Shown here: in pieces, positions 5,917 through 9,156 of the stretch
Layout of the letters: each line of letters opens with the position of its first letter
Position numbering within the stretch: position 1 is the stretch's first letter
From: JAGOBX01 sp017999075 [NCBI: Candidatus Babelota bacterium]
GTDB lineage: Bacteria > JAGOBX01
NCBI GenBank assembly: GCA_017999075.1
Contig: JAGOBX010000113.1
Coordinates: forward strand, 1 to 9,156
DNA: 9,156 nucleotides
Reading direction: 5' to 3'
The notes under the pieces: generated by a model
The model's database searches: none
Told to the model about the DNA's origin: nothing
What the model saw: only the letters and a program-made list of their open reading frames with translations
Made by a program: the position numbers and the translations under genes

Positions 5917-7869
5917 ATGAACAACTCAAAAAAAATAATTTTATATATTTTATTTTTTGCAGCAGTATTTACATTAAGTTATATTTATTTTTCAAACAAA
6001 AAAAATATTTCAGGAATATGGAATATAGGCGATAAAATGCGTTTTGAATTAGATATGGTTACAAAAACATTCATATCCTCAGGCGCTGTAGGTTTAAATT
6101 CTCTTGAAAACAGATCTTTAACTAATATTAAATCAAATATTCTTATAAAAATAATAGAAATCGGAGATACTGAAGTATATGCAAAAGGTATGATTGAAAA
6201 TTTTCGGCAGGAAACAAACGGGCAAAAAATTGATATTGAATTTTATAATCTTCCTTTTCTTATCAAATTTCACAAAAACGGACAAATAATAAAAATCACA
6301 CATTCTAAATTATTGAATTATGACAAAAAGTTTTTGATTGAAGCTTTAATATACAATTTACAATTCACGTATTATCCTCAAAAAAAATCATGGGGAGCTA
6401 TTGAAAAAACAATTACTGATTCTTATAAAACAGAATATTTTTTTGATGAAAAACAGAATATTCTAACCCGGAATATTTTAAGTTACTCGCAATCAGATAA
6501 TGAACAACTTATTCCAGGATCAATTCCGAGAATAAATAAAGGAATAGGAAAAATTGTTCTGCCTAAAAAAAAATCATGGTTTGAATCAATAGAGTTCGAA
6601 ATAAATCTTGACTTGTACAAAGATAAATCAAAAGTGTTCGAAAGTGAAACAAAATTTACTGCAAAATATTCGTCTGCCCCGTCAAAACATAGTTTTTGGG
6701 ATTCTACAGACGATAAAAATAAAATTTTTGAATCTCTTGAAAACCCATTTAAAAAAACTGAATTATCAGAAGACGAAAAAAAAGTCGAAGAAATTCTCGA
6801 TAAAGAACAATATATAAATCCTAAAGTTGTGGATGATGCTCTGGAGCAGGTAAAAAAACAAAACATAAAGTTTGAAGTATTGATGGAAGCATATATATCT
6901 AAATATTTCGGCGGATCAAATAATACTCAGGAATTAAAAGAACTTTTTGATATACTTGTTGGTTATCTGAAAAAAAATCCCGATGAATGTTCAAAAATTA
7001 TTGAGCTGATCAGAATGAACAAACTTCCTGAAAAAGGAAGCGGATTTTTGTTTCTGCTTCTTGAAAAAACAGCTCACTTGAAAGCTCAGGAATCATTGAT
7101 TTCAATACTTGAACGATCATCTGAATTTTCAAGATTATCATTAGTAAGAGCATCCGGAGCTCTAATGGGAATCCCTCATATTAATTCTTCATTATTTGAC
7201 AAATTGATTTTTTTAGAACAATCAGGATCAATCGCAGAAGTGGACGGCAGAAATTCTGCTCTTCTTACAATAGGTTCTTTAGGAAACATTTCCGTAAACC
7301 CAAATATAAAAACAAAATCGGAAAATCATCTGCGCGCCAAACTTCTTGGAGTTCAAAATGTAAATGAAATTTCTAATGCGGTAATACTTGACGCAGCATC
7401 AAATACAGGCAATCCAAATCTTATTCCTGAACTGGAAAAATTTATTTTCACCTCAAAACATGAAATAGTAAAAAATCATGCTGTTACAGCTCTTATGCAT
7501 ATGCCGGAAAAAGATGCAAATCCTGTTATAATTAAAATATTAAAATCAAACGATATGTCTAACATAGGCAGCGCAGTAAAAGTTTTAAACAAAAGAGAAA
7601 ACTTTAACCGTTCAAAAAAAATCGATCCGGAAATAAATAAAATATTGCTTGATAAATTTCCTTATACGCAAAATTCTATTGAGCTGAGGAAAGAAATGGC
7701 AGAATATTTGTCTATCAGTGAAACAAATCATCCTCTTTTATTAAAAACTGCTGACAACAAAAAAGAAAATTGGGAAATAAGAAAAATAATTTATGAAAAA
7801 ATACCTGTAGGAAAAGAACGGGTTATTGAAAGAGTAAAACCAGGCAGCGGTTTAAAAAGAAAACGATAA
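5917..7869 (+). CDS. Membrane-anchored protein with beta-rich front and HEAT-like helical repeats, vitellogenin-like architecture
   Basis: 650 residues. A single N-terminal hydrophobic segment (6-25, after K5-K6) is followed by a predicted exported body, so it is a signal anchor or uncleaved signal. Residues 33-250 are beta-rich with alternating polar and hydrophobic strands; the opening G33-I-W-N-I-G-D-K leads into strands as in vitellogenin N-terminal sheets. A charged linker (255-295) leads into an all-helical part (about 297-600) with repeated helix pairs and small-residue turns, for example L449-L-T-I-G-S-L-G-N and A493-A-S-N-T-G-N-P-N followed by L502 and L506. This is reminiscent of HEAT repeats and the LxALGNxG pattern of lipid-transfer proteins. 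The tail (631-650) is very basic. Known bacterial proteins of this architecture are annotated as HEAT-repeat or vitellogenin-like. A role in lipid or protein handling at the envelope is inference. Only one cysteine (C358) is present. Eight bases separate it from the next gene, suggesting an operon. Confidence 0.85.
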   Translation: MNNSKKIILYILFFAAVFTLSYIYFSNKKNISGIWNIGDKMRFELDMVTKTFISSGAVGLNSLENRSLTNIKSNILIKIIEIGDTEVYAKGMIENFRQETNGQKIDIEFYNLPFLIKFHKNGQIIKITHSKLLNYDKKFLIEALIYNLQFTYYPQKKSWGAIEKTITDSYKTEYFFDEKQNILTRNILSYSQSDNEQLIPGSIPRINKGIGKIVLPKKKSWFESIEFEINLDLYKDKSKVFESETKFTAKYSSAPSKHSFWDSTDDKNKIFESLENPFKKTELSEDEKKVEEILDKEQYINPKVVDDALEQVKKQNIKFEVLMEAYISKYFGGSNNTQELKELFDILVGYLKKNPDECSKIIELIRMNKLPEKGSGFLFLLLEKTAHLKAQESLISILERSSEFSRLSLVRASGALMGIPHINSSLFDKLIFLEQSGSIAEVDGRNSALLTIGSLGNISVNPNIKTKSENHLRAKLLGVQNVNEISNAVILDAASNTGNPNLIPELEKFIFTSKHEIVKNHAVTALMHMPEKDANPVIIKILKSNDMSNIGSAVKVLNKRENFNRSKKIDPEINKILLDKFPYTQNSIELRKEMAEYLSISETNHPLLLKTADNKKENWEIRKIIYEKIPVGKERVIERVKPGSGLKRKR

Positions 7870-7877
7870 TATAATTT

Positions 7878-9032
7878 ATGATTGCTGAAAAATCAGATAA
7901 AGGCGATATCCCTGAAATAAAAAATCAACCAGATTTATACGGAAATTATATCGAAAATCTTTGTGGCAATACAAATGAATTTAATCTTTCAAAAGTATTT
8001 CATTTCATACTTGTTATTTTTTTCTATATATTTTCAAGGCATCTTCTTCAATTACTTTTTAACGGTTTTTCAAGTGAGACAATCAACTTTTTATTTTCTT
8101 TCAATTTAAACCACAATATATTCCTTATAATATTAAATTTCCTTATTGCAGAAATATTATTATTAAAAATATTTATCAACAAAACATATTATATTATTTC
8201 AAAATTTTCATTATTAAGTATAAGTCTGATTTTTTTACAACCAATATTTTTTAATTTTTTTAAAATTTTTCCGCAAATCAATTACTTTTCTGATATTAAA
8301 TTCATAAATTATAATTCGTGCATACTTATATTGTTTGTCATTTACATATATTTTTTTAAAATTAATAAAACCCAAAGCTTTAATAAAAAAAAAATTATGT
8401 TTTTCATTAATTATTCAATAATTTTAATAATAGGAATTCTTATAGGAATCCATATCCCTAAAAGTTTCGACAAATTTCCAAACATTTTAATTGTCAACTC
8501 TGAATTTATATTCAATTTTATTTTTGCAATAAGCGCTGTTTTTTTTTATACGGTGTTTTCAGAGGAAACAACAAAAAAATTTTATTCAGGAAACTTTAAT
8601 GTTTTTTATTCAGATTTCAGAATTTATATTTTAATTTTAATGTCATATTGTTCATTTTTGATAAACTTCCAATTTTTTTTATGCATTTCAGCAATGCAGG
8701 GAATAATTATAATTTCATATTTTCCGCCTTTCTTCCTTATAAATATAAATTTTTTCAAACAATTATTTTCAATATTAAAAATTCTTTTTTTATTAATTCT
8801 CGGTTTTTCAATTTCAAATTTTCATATAATGCTTTTCCCTGAAAAAATAATTCTAATAATTTCTATTTCAGGAGTAGTATTAGCTGCGCTAAGTGAAATT
8901 TCAAAAAGTCAAAATACAAATTTGAATAAAAAAACATCATCATTTTTTATACAATTTTTATTTATGACAATTTTATCAGGGTTATTATTTTACGTTTTCA
9001 AATATTATAATCTTAAAATCTTATTTATTTAA
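7878..9032 (+). CDS. Polytopic inner-membrane protein, function unknown
   Basis: 384 residues, extremely rich in F, I and L. A polar N-terminus (1-36) is followed by about ten or eleven membrane helices: roughly 39-57, 81-99, 106-126, 147-161, 172-192, 205-226, 249-269, 272-291, 298-316, 322-340 and 355-374. The longest loops are 227-248 (S228-E-E-T-T-K-K and Y236-S-G-N-F-N) and 341-354. I see no motif of a transporter, prenyltransferase, glycosyltransferase or protease family that I can defend. It starts 8 bases after the preceding stop with no Shine-Dalgarno and ends 3 bases before the next ATG, so it sits in the middle of an operon. The coding sequence is the most AT-rich in the window and includes a run of ten A at 8385-8394. 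The frame is supported by the sustained transmembrane pattern over the whole length. Confidence 0.8.
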   Translation: MIAEKSDKGDIPEIKNQPDLYGNYIENLCGNTNEFNLSKVFHFILVIFFYIFSRHLLQLLFNGFSSETINFLFSFNLNHNIFLIILNFLIAEILLLKIFINKTYYIISKFSLLSISLIFLQPIFFNFFKIFPQINYFSDIKFINYNSCILILFVIYIYFFKINKTQSFNKKKIMFFINYSIILIIGILIGIHIPKSFDKFPNILIVNSEFIFNFIFAISAVFFYTVFSEETTKKFYSGNFNVFYSDFRIYILILMSYCSFLINFQFFLCISAMQGIIIISYFPPFFLININFFKQLFSILKILFLLILGFSISNFHIMLFPEKIILIISISGVVLAALSEISKSQNTNLNKKTSSFFIQFLFMTILSGLLFYVFKYYNLKILFI

Positions 9033-9035
9033 AAT

Positions 9036-9156
9036 ATGGAATTAAATATAAAAAAAAATCTGATAAAAATTTTTGAATTTCTTGAAAAAGAAAATTATCC
9101 GGTTTTATATTCGGTCATAACTTTTATTTTCGCTATAATTTTAAGAAATATTATAG
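9036..9156 (+). CDS. N-terminus of a further membrane protein (cut by the right edge)
   Basis: An ATG 3 bases after the preceding TAA opens a frame that stays open to the window end: 40 complete codons plus one base. The first 20 residues are polar and charged (M-E-L-N-I-K-K-N, then F13-E-F-L-E-K-E-N). A hydrophobic segment starts at Y21-P-V-L-Y and runs to I35, followed by R37-N-I-I. This is a typical cytoplasmic leader and first membrane helix. Tight spacing suggests co-transcription with the upstream membrane protein. Too little is visible to assign a family. There is no clear Shine-Dalgarno. Confidence 0.65.
   Translation, partial: MELNIKKNLIKIFEFLEKENYPVLYSVITFIFAIILRNII

Noticed and set aside
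6483-6866. 127-codon minus-strand frame
   Set aside because: It lies antisense inside the HEAT-like gene; its Ser/Phe-rich sequence is what a complement of Lys/Glu-rich coding DNA gives.

Overview
The window is very AT-rich, compactly coded bacterial DNA. A large protein with a lipoprotein-type signal peptide points to a diderm cell. I cannot name the lineage: base composition, protein style and the relaxed lipobox would suit a low-GC spirochaete-like or deep delta-proteobacterium-like group, but no rRNA, tRNA or other marker gene is present. I see no transposase, phage gene, CRISPR array or RNA gene.

Left part (1-2893, minus strand): two genes run leftward from a consensus sigma-70-type promoter at 2991-2964. 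The first (2893-803) encodes an unusual membrane protein. It has a complete four-helix voltage sensor, with nine basic residues at every third position in S4. This is followed by a fifth helix, a periplasmic region of about 200 residues where a channel would have its pore, a sixth helix, a HAMP-like segment and a C-terminal GAF-like domain. No catalytic output domain follows. Five bases downstream starts the second gene (797 to beyond the left edge), a two-helix potassium channel with an RCK domain of the MthK kind and a rare T-C-G-Y-G-D selectivity filter. The voltage-sensing module and the pore module are therefore on separate, adjacent and probably co-transcribed genes. This is the most interesting feature of the window.

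Middle (2894-5916): a divergent intergenic region carries the promoter above, a perfect 19-bp stem-loop and a strong ribosome binding site for a rightward gene. That gene (3133-5673) encodes an 846-residue putative lipoprotein of a family I cannot name, with a beta-rich N-terminal half and a tryptophan- and cysteine-rich C-terminal end. After it come a long imperfect inverted repeat with two mutually exclusive inner pairings (5683-5806) and a clear intrinsic terminator (5836-5878).

Right part (5917-9156, plus strand): three tightly packed genes. They are a membrane-anchored 650-residue protein with a beta-rich front and an alpha-helical (HEAT-like) back that recalls bacterial vitellogenin/lipid-transfer-like proteins, a 384-residue polytopic membrane protein of unknown function, and the first 40 codons of another membrane protein that runs off the right edge. 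The large lipoprotein and the HEAT-like protein may form a functional pair at the envelope, but this rests on architecture and adjacency only.
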